A stretch of DNA of 64,000 nt, taken from assembly GCA_013397455.1 (NCBI GenBank), contig VYZB01000281.1, forward strand, positions 558,001 to 622,000, written 5' to 3'. The DNA is from Crotophaga sulcirostris. Lineage: Eukaryota > Chordata > Aves > Cuculiformes > Crotophagidae. A program made the position numbers and the translations under genes. The notes beneath the pieces were generated by a model, which was not told where the DNA came from, ran no database searches, and saw only the letters and a program-made list of their open reading frames with translations. Within the stretch, counting starts at the first letter, position 1; the number at the start of each line of letters is the position of its first letter. This document shows, one piece after another, positions 1-12,564 of this stretch.

Positions 1-3000
1 GACTTCAAACCTCTCATTCAAAGGAAGTATAACTTTAGGTTATATTTAGATGAGCTAAGTAGCCTAGGATGGAGAAAGGACACCAGACATGGTGGCAGGC
101 CTTAGCTCAGACAGCAGGAAAGAAACCAGTGGCTGTTGAGAGGGATTTAATATATGAATGATAGGCTGCAGTGCTTGCATGTTGATTTGAGTCCTTTTTG
201 CAACTGTAAAAGCTTCCTCTGCATTTCTAGGGGCAGTTTGGAAGTGGAAATCTAACCATATGATATCTAGTATATCATCAAATATCATCAAAGCCAGTAT
301 TTCCTACTAGTTTTAATAGCTTAACTTGAGATTTGGAGCTATTTTAGCAACTTCTGCAAGCAGCCCTGGTGTGTGCTGCGTGCATCTGACCTAAGGCAGA
401 ATTCAGCTGCTGGGCTTGGGGTAAATAAGATCTGAATGTGTCTTCATAAGCTTGTTTCACCCATAACTATCTGGCACAACGATGACAAGGAGGTCTATAA
501 TCATTACTTCTGGTTGCTGTCATTGCTGTAGTCAGTGACTCAAATTTTCTCCTAGGTGAAACCTGACAGCAAAGCAAGTTGGAGAATGATTTTTGTGTGG
601 AAAACAGTAGGGGGGCATACAGTAAGGTTGTGTATCACATAACATTAAATCATCTCCTGGTGGCAGACAGTGACTCTGTCTCATGTAATAACAGTCCATT
701 TGGTCTTCAACCTCAAAGAAGTAGTCAGCTATACTGACAGAAAAAAAACAACAAAAAAAAACCCCAAGAGGGCAGGTGGGGCAAAGTAAAAGTTCCTCTG
801 ACTGCCTGAATATGAAGCAATGTTCATGAAAGCAACATGAACAGTTAACACACAGGCATTGCATCCTTCTCCCTGTTGCTCTTGACCTGGTAGCCAAAAA
901 ACACAGTGCACATGTGGTGAATTTGATCTCTAGATAACTGCACTCAGTAGAATTGTAACAGTGCATTAGCATGAAAAATAACATACTGCACAGCTGTGTG
1001 AAAGTGGATCTGGTGCTTGTCACATATATTTTAATAGAAGATGCCTAGAAGGTGATCTCAGAACAAACATGTCAGAAGGCAAAAGACAGAAAGGAGAAAA
1101 AAACACCCCCAAATCTCTGTATGTTCTTAAAGGGGTTTTGACATACCAAGTGTAGGTTTACAAGAGTTGAAATAAAATTGTTTCAAGATAGAAATCTCTG
1201 TAATCCTTTTTATTCCGTGAACCTCAGACACTGAGGGTTTTGGCAGATGGGCTCTGGTGAATCTTGCTGGGTTGGTGCAAGAGAAAGGTTTTGCAGGCAC
1301 CCCATTCCTTCCCTCTACCAGCTGATGGATGGGAATGTGTGTTGGTGCCTACTCTGTAGTCTGGTACTGGGGCCTGAACTCAGCATCGTTGGGGCACCGG
1401 GGGCAGGAGGTGGGAGAAGATGCTCTCTTCTACAGACTCATCTCCTGGGCAGGACAGCCTCCCCAGGGTGGTGAGGTGGATGGTTGAGGTGGCAACAACT
1501 TAACCACCACAGCAATATTCACCAAACATTATCAATGCTTTTAGAGAAACAAACCCACTGGACTACATTGATTTAGACCAGATTTAGGCAGCAACCTTAA
1601 ATGAGCAACATTTTCTGTGAGTTCCTAATTAGAGCCATGTATATATGAGCTTTTATTTCAAATTCTTGCAAAGTGATTCCTCCCTTGTAAAAGAAAGAAC
1701 GCTGGTAGCTGCATGTAAATAAATATTGCTACAGTTGCTTATCTTTGGAGGGTTTCAAACCTAACCTCCTCCACGATCCTCCCAGCAAATATTTTAGAGC
1801 TGTATCTTCCCTGAAAAACCTTGCATTCCTGAACTGTTTGTTGTCCACATGCTGATAACCTTGACAGTCCGTTTTTACAAGGTCTCAGCTAAAACTCAGA
1901 GGGAGGCTGGCAATCTGTGTGAGCTTTCCAAAACTGTTGTCTACCACACTCGTCTATTTTCCAGCATAACAAATCCCTGACTTTTTAAAAATCGTTTGTC
2001 ATTAGTGTTTTGGTGTGTTTCACTTCAAGAAGACAAGCCAAAAAAACTCAATGATGATGTTATTAAGCTGGACAAGGAGCACCTGAGGATTTCAGCTCTG
2101 TATTAGGAGAGGTTTTATTTTATTGAATGCCATGAGTGTATTAGGATGAATACCTCTGTCTGCATCCTAGAAAGCTCTCTGAACTACCAGACTATTGGGT
2201 AAAACAAAGGCTTTATCTGGCAACTTTAACTCAAGCCCCAGTAAATATTTTTCATGGATAGAAAACTAAGCATAGATGACAGATTTAGCTCAGGGGAGTT
2301 ATGGTCAGGCCTGAACTGCACTGACAGAGCTCTGCTGGGAAGCCTGAATGCTGCCTGCATATAGCCAATATAATCAGCCCTGTGACCTTCTCGGTTCCCA
2401 GCGTTTGACAAAGGGAAGAAAGTACTGCATGAAAAGCAAATCTCTAAAAACAAACCCAGCATGCTCTTCCTAGGGTGCGTGTGACCAGGTATCTCTATTT
2501 GGTGGGATAACAGCCACCTCAGATGGTTTTTCCCAGGGATGCACACTCAGACACTGGGGTGACCTCTTAAAAAAAAAAACAACAAAGAAACCCCCAAAAA
2601 CAAAATCCAAACCAAAATACTCAAGTCTAAGGCCATAAGGCCATTTATCCCCATTTTTTACTGTTACCTGAAAGGGTCTGATCATCTCCCCTTGCTTACA
2701 GGAATGGAGGGGAGAGGAACTTCTCCCCACAGCCAAGACTCCCTTGAGAAGGACAGGAGGGTAAAATGCCTCCCAGCCCCCAAACTTTTCCTTTTTTTCA
2801 AATAGGGAGAGACTGCACCCACTGATAATTCCATGAGAAGAGCAAAAAGGCCTCTGGAGTGGTGTTTGTGAGGGAGGATGAGGAATCAGCAAGAGATGAT
2901 GTGAGGGAAAGAAGAAGGCAGCATCCCTGCCTGTGCCTGCAGTTGTCCCCCTTTGGGGAGGTTCAGCCCCATGTCAGCCTGTCAACACAATTAGTGCTGT

Positions 3001-4879
3001 CACGACGGCCGTGTGAGAGCCAGCGGCGCCGAGCAGCGCGCGAGCCCTGCCAAACCTATGCCCCTCCAGGGCACAAAGCTTCTGAAAGCTGGAGTGAGCC
3101 CACACGTCAGGGTGGAAAGGCCCCATCCTGCGTGGTGTGGAGACAATCTGGGCAGCCCTGGGGAGGATTTCACTCTTTGGAAATTGGACTTTCACAAGGG
3201 ATTTGGAAGGAAAGCCTACACTTTTCAAAACACTCCAGGAGAGGGACTGGAGCTGGGCTGTGGGGCTGGCTGGGATTCATGGCCTCGGATAGCCTGGGAG
3301 AGCTGGCTTTGTCCAGGATGCCAGCAAAGCAGGGGAATGAAAAAGGGAGAAGGCAGAGAGTCCACCACACCAGCAGAACTGTGCTGAAATCAAAGCCCCT
3401 CTGCAAGGCTGCTCAGATTCACTGAGTCACCAGATTCCAATAGAAAAGCACTGTTTCTCGTGTTTTCTTCTGACCTGACCCAGTGCTGAGCTCCCTCACA
3501 CGGGATGAAAGTCCTGCTCGGCCCCCAGAACAGGCAATGTAGTGCAGAAAAAAACAACCAGAAGAGACTATGGGAAAAAGAGGAAATGGGCATTGCAGAA
3601 AGAGTTGGCACAGGGGTAAAGCCAAAGAGTAGAGATGAGTGGCACTGCTGGAAAATCAGATGCTGAAGGCCTTGCTCCTGGTTCACATGCTCATCCCTTC
3701 CACACGCAAGGAAGTCAACCAATGCCAATGACCACCACAAGTTGTCCAAGTGAGCAAAACCTATAATAAAATGAACAGCAAAGTCTTATTCCATGCATGG
3801 CCACGAGCATGGTTATGCAGGGAAGCTCCGCATTCTGCTTAGTGACTGGATCACGGGAACTTTGGTGAGAGCTGGTGGACCAATTCCCCCAGCCCTTGAG
3901 GAAACCAACACCTGTACAACATGAGAGCACAAATCTTCAGGGCAGATCCTCCTGCCAACTTGGACTCTTACTGCAACCATAAATGACGTATCTTAGCCTT
4001 CAAAAAAGAACCTCAACTGCTCCAACGTGACAGTTATTTTATATGTTAAAGCCTTTACATCATTGCCTTGTCCCATTTCCCCCCTTTATTTAAATGTCTT
4101 GGTTTCTTTTTAGAAGGCAGTAGGGAATCCTTGCTTGATGGTCAGCATGCAGGGACTGAGCTCATTTGGAAGACAGGAGTGATTTCAAAATCAGGCTTCA
4201 CATTAAGCAATAGCCTTGATGAAGGACAAGGTGTGGGAGAAGGGCTCAGATCTGTGTTTGCTGAACATGCCAACTAAAACTATGTTTACTGAGGAGTTCC
4301 AGGGCTCAAAGTCTGAACACAGCTCTGCTGAAGTTCATTCCTGCTCCAGTTCAACAGAGGAAGGGGCCAAGAGCCCAGCATGAGCAGGTCTAGCTGTCTT
4401 CACAAAGTGGGACACATCCCTCCATTGTACATTCACTTTTGGAAATGTGCCACCCCAAAACACTCCTGGTGTGCAGCTCAGTAGCACACTGACTTGTGGA
4501 CAAAATTTTGCAGAGGCAGCTCCTGCAGTATTAAGTGGCATCTGCAATTATCATGCAACTATCATGAAGCTGAGTAGAAAATCATTCAGTTTCAGAATGA
4601 ATGCAGAAACTGTTTCGGGAAAACCCAGATTCATATCCTGGTGCAGGACATCATATTGACTTCAATGGGAGAAGGATCATGTCCTTCTGAGCATTTATCC
4701 CCATCACAACGAGGCAGTGTCAGCCCCAAGGAGATGCTGTATTTTGCAGTTCTTCCTCCCACAGCTGCCCCAGCTCTGCACCACAGGGGCTGCCTGCCTG
4801 GCTGCAGGCAGCACAGAGAGCATCAGCCCTCATAGCTGTGGGCTAAGGGTTACTGCGCCCGACGCAGGGCTCACCAAAG
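1..4879. other. Non-coding sequence, no gene recognised
   Basis: No exon, RNA gene or clear mobile element was recognised here. It holds A-rich simple stretches near 739-765 and 2570-2620, of the kind left by decayed poly(A) tails, and a small CpG cluster at 3003-3043 described separately. Several open frames of 100-190 codons overlap one another on both strands between about 2470 and 3750. They have no recognisable domain and lie in locally GC-richer DNA, where stop codons are rarer. The string ATTGACTTCAATGGGA at 4655-4670 resembles part of an old amniote repeat discussed at 30860-31112. Confidence 0.6.
3003..3043. promoter_or_regulatory. Small CpG cluster
   Basis: Nine CpG dinucleotides fall within 41 bp, while the flanking kilobases carry roughly one per 100 bp. 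The cluster includes CGGCGCCGAG and GCGCGCGAG. It is far shorter than a normal CpG island, so it could be a weak promoter remnant, an unmethylated regulatory site or a chance GC-rich patch. No core promoter element or downstream exon could be tied to it. Confidence 0.25.
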
Positions 4880-5020
4880 TCATCTCACAAAATCTCATTA
4901 AGCTCATCTCAGTTTATTTTACAAATGAGGAACTGACTGCAGAGACCTTCAGATCCCTCAGATAGCATAAATCAGCCCCTGACTCGAACAAGCTGGAGGT
5001 CTGGCTCCCAGATTTTCATG
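4880..5020 (-). mobile_element. MIR-like SINE fragment (old, degraded)
   Basis: Read on the plus strand this matches the reverse complement of the MIR core. TTTTACAAATGAGGAACTGA (about 4917-4936) corresponds to the remembered consensus TTTTACAGATGAGGAAACTGA. Further on, CCCCTGACTCGAAC and GGAGGTCTGGCTCCCAGA match the consensus stretch containing GGATTCGAACCC and AGGTCTGTCTGACTCC. The copy therefore lies on the minus strand and includes the region derived from the tRNA B box. Divergence is high, as expected for a family whose amplification predates birds. The call comes from remembered consensus, not an alignment score. Confidence 0.55.
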
Positions 5021-8000
5021 AAGCTAAGAACAAAGGGCAGCAGAGCCAGGGTAGAAACTGGGTGAAGGATGCCATGGTACCATCGGCTCTCAAGGGTCAG
5101 GACCAGCGAGCTGTTATCTGACTACCTGGCTGCTCACTAGTGTGACTGTGCAGATCAACAGTGCTGCCAGGACCAACAGCAGGTCTGTTAAGCCCATGGA
5201 GATCACCATGGACTTTGCTCTTTGGAGGCTTGACCACCCTATGGGTTATCAGATTGCTCCCCCAGCCCCACTGAATGGTCACCAGCCATGCAGTGCCCAG
5301 ATAGCGCTTCCTTGCCACAGACAGAAATTGGTTTTTTATTTAAATGAAATGAGATTGCAACAATTTCTGAGACAAAATAAAGGATATGTGCAAGACAGCA
5401 CCCAACTCCAAAGTTAATGAAGTCATTCCAGCTGCTTCTCGCTCACGGTAGATTAAATTGAGGCTGCATTTTAAAGTTATTCTGTAATTAGTAATAAATT
5501 TGAAAGTGACCCAGAAAAATGGAGAAGTTAATCTCTTCTCCTAAAGTGTGGGAGGAGGGTATCAAGTTCTGAGATTTTCACGTTTTCTTTTTTTTCTTGT
5601 CACCTTATTTCATTCAAAAGTGATAGCTTTAAAACACAGCGATGAAAAAGTTATGTTTTTCTGGTGTCTTCTAAAATAAATTTCACATGAAATACAGTAT
5701 GTGTTAAAGGCATTTGGATTCCCAGGGAATGTGGGTATACATTTCACTTGTCCTGTTACAACTTCCTATGAATTTACTCAGCTGGCTTCAATAAAAATAA
5801 AAAAAAATAGAAAGGAAAAATCTGTGGGAATCTTTCTGTGTGTACATTACGAAGCTACTAGGCCTTTACACTGATAATTTAACACCAGTTAAGCACATGT
5901 GCACAGATGGGAAAATCTGAGTAATTTGGTTTCGTGTGCTTTCCAGCTTCTTGCTGTAGAGAGGGATGCTGAGCCCTGCTTGAACGCTGCAATCCCAAGT
6001 ACGTTGGCCGGGCTGGGAGCCTCTTCCCAGCGACTTAACGTGATGCTTGCAGAAGACAAAGTCAGGCCATGGGAGTGAGTAGCAGTATACATTCTCATAG
6101 CAGGACCTTTCCAGGTAAGGAACCCATAGGCTGAAAGCTGCTGCTAAGGTTTATTTCCTTTAAAAGGACCAGCCAAATGCCTAGTGGAGGTGCACAACTG
6201 AGAGCCACTTCCCCAGCAGCAGCATTTTGCTCTTGCTCTCAGATGAGTTTTCCAGCAAGGGAGGCACTGGTGCTCGCTGCGATGGGGAGCATCCCTGCTT
6301 GCAGTGCTCCATGAGAAAGCCAGTATGTGTGGAAAGGCAGCAAGGGTCCTTTTGTGACACCCAGTTGAGCACCTTGAGTTTAACATTACAAAAGCTTCTC
6401 AGTGCTGTAGAAGCTGAGGTCCCACTTGCAAAAGGACTTTCCAGTTTTAGCTCATAAACTCTGACTATTTGTGCAGGGTTAATTTAGCCCAGCCAGCTGT
6501 CTGCATGGCCCCTGATTCGATGGCTGCAGCTCTAGAGCAGCATTTGTGCCACACGATGAGCCCCTGCTCAGCCCAAGGTGTCCAGCTACCCTGGAGTTCA
6601 CTTTAGAGTAATATATGGGCAGGGAGCTGGTGGTCCTAATGTACAGTCTAGGTTGGGTTCAGCCTGAGTGGCTGCAGAGGTGACAGTGCCCAGCTTTGCT
6701 AGACAGTGCTGCTCTCCAACCATTCCTGCTAAGTCAGATTGGCATCATGAATGATATCCCTCAGATACACACAGTCAGGCTTCAAAAAGATGTGGGAACC
6801 TAAAATGCAAAGAAGCGACTGCACCCAAAGAGGTGCCTTACTCTTCTGGTCTGATGTCCATGTCCCACTGGCTTCAACAGACTTGGTCTCTGAAAATCTC
6901 CATGCCAGCTGACACCTAGATCCCTTCGGTGCCGACAGAATTTGGCTAAAGATCTCTTAACCCTAGTTGTTCTCTGCGGAACTCTGAGTTTAGGAAACTA
7001 AACCTCACTATCTAGACTGGAGGAGGTTAAATCTTGTTGAAGGGGAGCCCAAGTGGCTGTGGAGTCGATGTGGCTAGGACAAACCAAATTCTCTGGCTGG
7101 TGGCAGGAGGGAGTGCCGTGGTTAGCATCACGTTGAATGGCAGATGATTCTCCGCTCCTAATAAGGAGGTGCAGCTGGGCTAATTGGAGGCAGCTTTCAG
7201 CACCGAACAATGCTTGAACGTGCTCCACGGTAGCTGCAGTGAGACAGCACCACTGCTCTGCCCCATGCCATACTCCTATACCCTGGTGGGAGAGGGGTTA
7301 TTAATATTAACATGAGATAAAGCAGTCAGCCTCTCACAGGACTGGGTGATGGGCCCTTCTGTGGCAGCTGCCACCTTGCCAGCACACTGAGGACCACAGA
7401 CCTCCAGAGATGAAACTGGGAGGCAGTTACACTGTGAGCCAACAAACTGAGTGTCTTCTTGCAGTGGCAGCAGCCTCGTATGGAAACCTACAGCACACCC
7501 CACCCTGGCAGTACCCCGGTAAGGTTCTGCAACAACCTCTAGTAACGTGTTTACAAAGAGTGAAAGAACATCTGTAAAATGTATTACTTCTGGTTCCGTG
7601 TTGCGGTCCAAAACAAGCTATTGAGCAGCTGCAGCTCTTGAAGGATCACATAACCAGGTACTAAGCTCTCCTTTAATAATTCTTCAGGCTTTAAAAAACT
7701 ATTTATAGATCTCCCATTTACCATATGCATGATTTGACTACATAGTGTGACATCTATTTGGTTGCATTATCATTCTCAGACAACCTTTTTTGACATCTAC
7801 AGCTGTTTTTCAGTCCTAAACCACCATAGAGGGATTCCTTTAAGCTTGGGCAGTGGGTAAGGTCTTTCCAATGACTTTCATACTGTTGCAACATTCATGA
7901 AATCTCTACTATTTTCGGCACCTGCCCTGCCTTTTGGGAGTGGAGGAACACAAGGCCCCCTCAGCTGTGCTTTTGGAAATGGCATCATTGTTTCTTGAAA

Positions 8001-10559
8001 AAATATAACTCAGACTTATGAGCCTCAGTTACATTTTTCTAGTATCTTAATGAATTACGTGCAAGGCTTATTTTAGTTAAGTAATATGTACATTAGGAGG
8101 AAGACCTCACATGTCCCGAAGGAAATGACTCCCAAATTTTCAGATCTGCCAATTTCTGCTTCTTCTCCCTTTTTATGAACTACTCATCAGAACATAAACG
8201 GTCTTTTTCTCAAAAAAAAAGAAAGAAATCACAAAGAATATTTAAAGCACCTATCTGAAAAAAATTGTATGCGTTTTTCAGCCGCCTTTGACATCTTATG
8301 GAAAAAATAGGAATTGAGCTTTAATACCTCTTTGTCTTTCTGAAGCCCTTACAGTATTTTAGCTGTTATTTGCTAAATTCAAATCATAGGCCTTGACCAG
8401 AGACTGGGTGGTGTCTTTTCTCTAGCTGTAAATGTCACAGTAGGGGCCAGATTTTCACTACATTACCACAACACAGTTTAAACTGCATCTAGCTACCAGG
8501 TACTAAACACAGCTGCCCTCCTTCTCTTAAAGTCCCAGGAAATAGCCATGGGTAAACGTTTCACTAAAGCAGCACATGATGAAGTTGAGTTTTCATCAGT
8601 TGCCTCACCCAGTGACAACATCTGGACCAGCTACACACTCTTCCCTAGTGCTAGGGCAAGAGACGCAGTGGCCAGGCTGAATGCAATGGGTCAACTGTGT
8701 CACTGGACAATTTTGCCTTTCCTAGCTCTCAGAAGAGGCAGCTCCTCCTCCCCTGTGGTGTCAGAGAATGAAGAATCTATGGTGGCAACCTTCATGTACT
8801 TGATATTCCCTTGTTTCCACAAAGACCATGTCCTGCCTTGCAGCCCCCACGTATCTCCAGCTTCCCTCAGGAACGTGTTCATGTCAAATTATGAATACTT
8901 GCAGGGCTTGCAAAATGGTAGCAATGATTATGGTAACCTGAAGCTTTGCAGAACAGTGGGTGACACCTCAGAGGAAAAAGGGTTTTCATCCCTTTAGACG
9001 TAAAAGAGAGGGGGAAAAAAAACCCAATTCATCAACTGTGCAAATCAACCAAATAGTAGTCAAGTTATCACCTAACACTTTCATTTGGAGGTGAAAAAAT
9101 TTGGATTTTTATCTGTCACGCATGTAAAAGACAAATAACATTATGCATGCATACCATCCCTTCAGGGAATTAATAAATCCTCAAAACACTTTACAGTGCT
9201 CATGATCAGCCCTGTGGACATGACATTACAAATTGTCACAGAAAAGGGATGTACCAGACATCTTCGTAAGAAACAAAACTAAGTAACAGTGCACAATGTG
9301 GGTTTGGTTATTCAGTTAATCTGTCTGCAATTGACCAATTTTCTGCCCCTGAATAAGAAACATATAACTATTTTTAGGTCAAACATTAACAATTGGGGCT
9401 ACCTTATATTATGGGTAGGAAGACAACAGATCAGCTTTAAACAGAGAAAATAAGAAACTCATGTTTCAGTCATATTGTGACTCAAAGCCAAAAGAAGCCA
9501 AGAAATTCAAAGATATTGGCTAAGACCCATAGAACTGCTTGAAAAGCCAACTTTTACCGCCAAGTGAATTTCTTCAGCGAGTTATTAGCTCCTAAACTTG
9601 GCTTTTAAATGTTACTTGCTGACACAACCGTAATCACAATGCTACAAAAGCTGTATGTACATAATAATAACATTAAACTAAATGTTTCCAGCTTTCAGAA
9701 CTTTTCAGAACTCCTGCAGATACCCGCATCTGAAAGAAAATATTTAGAGAAGAACAATTTAACTTGGATATGATCACTAAATATATTCTATGTGGCACTG
9801 GTTCTGTCTGAATATCAAATAAAAAATTCAAAGGTCAAAACACACAGAGTAAGAACTCAATTCTGATGAGATGAGAATAAATATTTGTCCATCAGCAATG
9901 CTCTGTCAGGTAAATGTTAGCACTCGGAGCAAGGACTGTGTACCATGACTCTTCGGGTCTTTTCCTCAGTCTCACAGAGGTCTGTTCCTAGTGCTGGAAA
10001 TTATTATAAGCTCTGAAACCCCTGCTTGAAGGGTCCTAGGTGCAAAGCATTACTGGGATACACTGACATTTTTAAAAAGCTTAAGAGATTTCCCACAAAC
10101 AAGGAGGCAGTCAGGGTAGGATTTTCTCTTTGTCTGAACAGGATGGAAAACCTGTGCTCCATTACAGATACTCTACCACTGACAGAGCTGGGATTTGCAT
10201 GGTCATACAACCAGGGAGAGACTTTGCACCCCAGCGCTGACCATTCTCTGAGCATTCTCAGACCTCTGGGACTTTACAGGGGTCCTGCTTCCCAAATAAT
10301 TCTTAAAATGAGGCTTCTTTTTAATTGCACTATAGCATTTCTCACGCCACAAACATCTGGGAAAGGCAAGAGCTGACAAAAAAAGCACCAACCTTTTTTT
10401 TTTTTTCACTCTCTTGCACATTGTTTGAAAAAGGTTTAAAGCTAAAATAAACTTCTCTGAATCAACGCACAGTTCACAGACAATAGCAGCAGCTGCAGAT
10501 AGCAGAGGTTCATTCCTGTTTATTATATTCCTTAAAACTGAAGGGGGAACTGTGGCAGC
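5021..10559. other. Non-coding sequence, no gene recognised
   Basis: No gene, RNA or confident repeat was identified. A short AT-rich part at about 5440-5560 contains TGTAATTAGTAATAAA and looks like enhancer-type sequence, but this is weak. The string GGGGCCAGATTTTCA at about 8442-8456 resembles one end of the old repeat described at 30860-31112. An open frame of 149 codons at 8548-8997 starts in a good Kozak context (GCCATGGG) but encodes no domain I know. Confidence 0.55.
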
Positions 10560-10740
10560 ATCAACTTAATGGTCATCTGAATGTAATTATTAAGAAAGCA
10601 TTGTTCTTTCGAAAGATGCAAAGTGTCAGACGGAACTTCACACCCTTGTCATAAAAACCCCACTTATTTCCTACCATTAATTGGATAAAATGGGCATTGT
10701 AGGATCAGAGGTGGAGGGAAATGGGTTAACGAGTGTGCGT
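10560..10740. promoter_or_regulatory. Candidate cis-regulatory block with SOX, POU and homeodomain motifs
   Basis: TGTAATTATTAAG (homeodomain core, about 10582-10594) is followed by CATTGTTC (SOX-type, 10599-10606) and ATGCAAAG (POU octamer-type half, 10616-10623). Between the last two lies the perfect 12-bp palindrome TCTTTCGAAAGA (10605-10616). Such clustering is typical of developmental enhancers, but each motif is short and could occur by chance. No gene is assigned. Confidence 0.25.
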
Positions 10741-12254
10741 AGGAGGCAAATGACACTGGAAACTCGGTTGTCTACAGAGAGTGGGCAGAGGAAACAAAAT
10801 CAGATGTGAGCAAACTTCTGGAAGGGAATCGGGTCGACAAAACTCATGAGACAGCACTTTGTGTTCTGATCATCCTTGAACAGTACAAAAAGCAAAACTC
10901 TGGCCAGTTTGCACATGTGTTTCAAACAACAAGTCGAGAGAGAGAAACAAAACCAGCCATGAATCAAGGGACTGTATCGACAGCCACAAAGCAAACTCCT
11001 TTTGGAACCCAGCCACATCCTTGCATCCTACAGCGTGCGCTATGCAGGCACTCGCATGGCGCCTTTTGTTGCCGCGAAACTCCCTCCACCTGGCTAAAAG
11101 CTGGGGTAATTCCTCTCTGTAAGCCCCACTGAGCCCCTTCAGAGCTCTCTGTCAGTCTGTCTTTTCTTTAGATGTCTCTCTCCTTTCCAAATAGATGTTG
11201 ACTGCCTTGCAATGGTTGTTTAACATCAAATGTGGCCCTAGTTCTTGACACTCCCCGTAAGCAGGCTTGAAGCCAAGAGCAGCACATGGGTTGTACTCTG
11301 TCACCTCCACATGCAGGCTGTGGGCAGAGTTGCTCTTCAGGCTCTTTGGGGTCAGTGTGTGAGCTCCTGTGGCTGTGCCTGAAATCTAGGTGTCCTTCCA
11401 TGGGCAGGTGCGGATGGTAAATAATTTCTGTATCTATAAGCTACCCTTCAGCTCTTCCACCAGCCAGAGCTCTCCAGTGGGTACAGTGGACGTATCTACA
11501 GGGCAGCAGTTTGGGAACGCACAGCCAGACCAAGCGCAACACCATTAGTTTGTGCAGATCAACACATCCCACCCTTCATGTTTCAGGATATTTAAGTGAA
11601 CCATAAACTCCATTCCATGCCCTGGTTCTCCCAAGCACGGCTCTGTAGCATGTTACATGCCAGAGCATTATATGGGGCTAAAAACTCAACCAGAAATTCT
11701 ACCTCCTTCTCAGCCAGGACCCCCGCTGATTTCTGTGAACGTTTTACGCTTCAAGTAAGGAACTGTTGAGTTGTTCCTGGGCTGTAAAACTTATTTTCCT
11801 TAGCTGCTAAAAAAAAAATGACCTTCAGACTTAAGCTGACCAAAACTGTCCCCTATTCCATAGCTATTCCCAATGTTCATTGGTATATAACTGCAAAGAC
11901 AAATTACTGGGCACTTTGGAAAAAATATTCTACCTTTCAGCAGAAAGAACAGTGACTCTTTAATAAAAGTGACTCTTTTTTCTGAGACTGACCTTCCTTT
12001 GGACAAAGCTGTGAGTCTTTTCCTGTACGTACCAGTAATTTTTTTGTATAAGGATAACTGGTATTACCTCTTATTCTTATATTAACTGGCAATTTTTTTC
12101 TGTTTGTTTAAATTTACTCCTGGTAGTCCTCATACACAATCAGTTTGTCCATATTAGTCAAGATATTCAAAACTCACTTCTTCAGCCTGGTCTCCTACTG
12201 GAGGACTGTGCTGCCCACCTCTCTAATTGCCTTCTTCCAGGAGCTTCAGAACAG
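10741..12254. other. Non-coding sequence up to assembly gap
   Basis: No gene or repeat was recognised. A local CpG cluster lies at 11034-11076 and is reported separately. Overlapping frames of 70-110 codons on both strands have no recognisable product. The stretch ends at a run of Ns. Confidence 0.55.
11034..11076. promoter_or_regulatory. Small CpG cluster
   Basis: Six CpGs occur in 43 bp (GCGTGCGC, CTCGCATGGCGCC, GCCGCG), well above the local background. The patch is too short for a standard CpG island. No TATA-like element, initiator or exon could be linked to it. Confidence 0.2.
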
Positions 12255-12564
12255 NNNNNNNNNNNNNNNNNNNNNNNNNNNNNNNNNNNNNNNNNNNNNN
12301 NNNNNNNNNNNNNNNNNNNNNNNNNNNNNNNNNNNNNNNNNNNNNNNNNNNNNNNNNNNNNNNNNNNNNNNNNNNNNNNNNNNNNNNNNNNNNNNNNNNN
12401 NNNNNNNNNNNNNNNNNNNNNNNNNNNNNNNNNNNNNNNNNNNNNNNNNNNNNNNNNNNNNNNNNNNNNNNNNNNNNNNNNNNNNNNNNNNNNNNNNNNN
12501 NNNNNNNNNNNNNNNNNNNNNNNNNNNNNNNNNNNNNNNNNNNNNNNNNNNNNNNNNNNNNNNN
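12255..12564. other. Assembly gap (310 N)
   Basis: A continuous run of N. The flanks, GAGCTTCAGAACAG on the left and TATCGACACCACTTGG on the right, show no simple repeat or mobile-element edge that would explain the break. Any open frame spanning it is an artefact. Confidence 1.

Noticed and set aside
532..1023. Minus-strand 163-codon frame with a cysteine/histidine-rich part resembling a RING or PHD finger (CALC, CCFHEHC, CPTC)
   Set aside because: The spacing lacks a full set of metal-binding pairs, the frame runs through an A-rich simple stretch coding for poly-Phe/Cys, and no family resemblance extends beyond the cysteines.
2859..3425. 188-codon plus-strand frame over a CpG cluster
   Set aside because: Other frames over the same DNA are also open, the protein has no recognisable domain, and length is within chance for GC-richer DNA.
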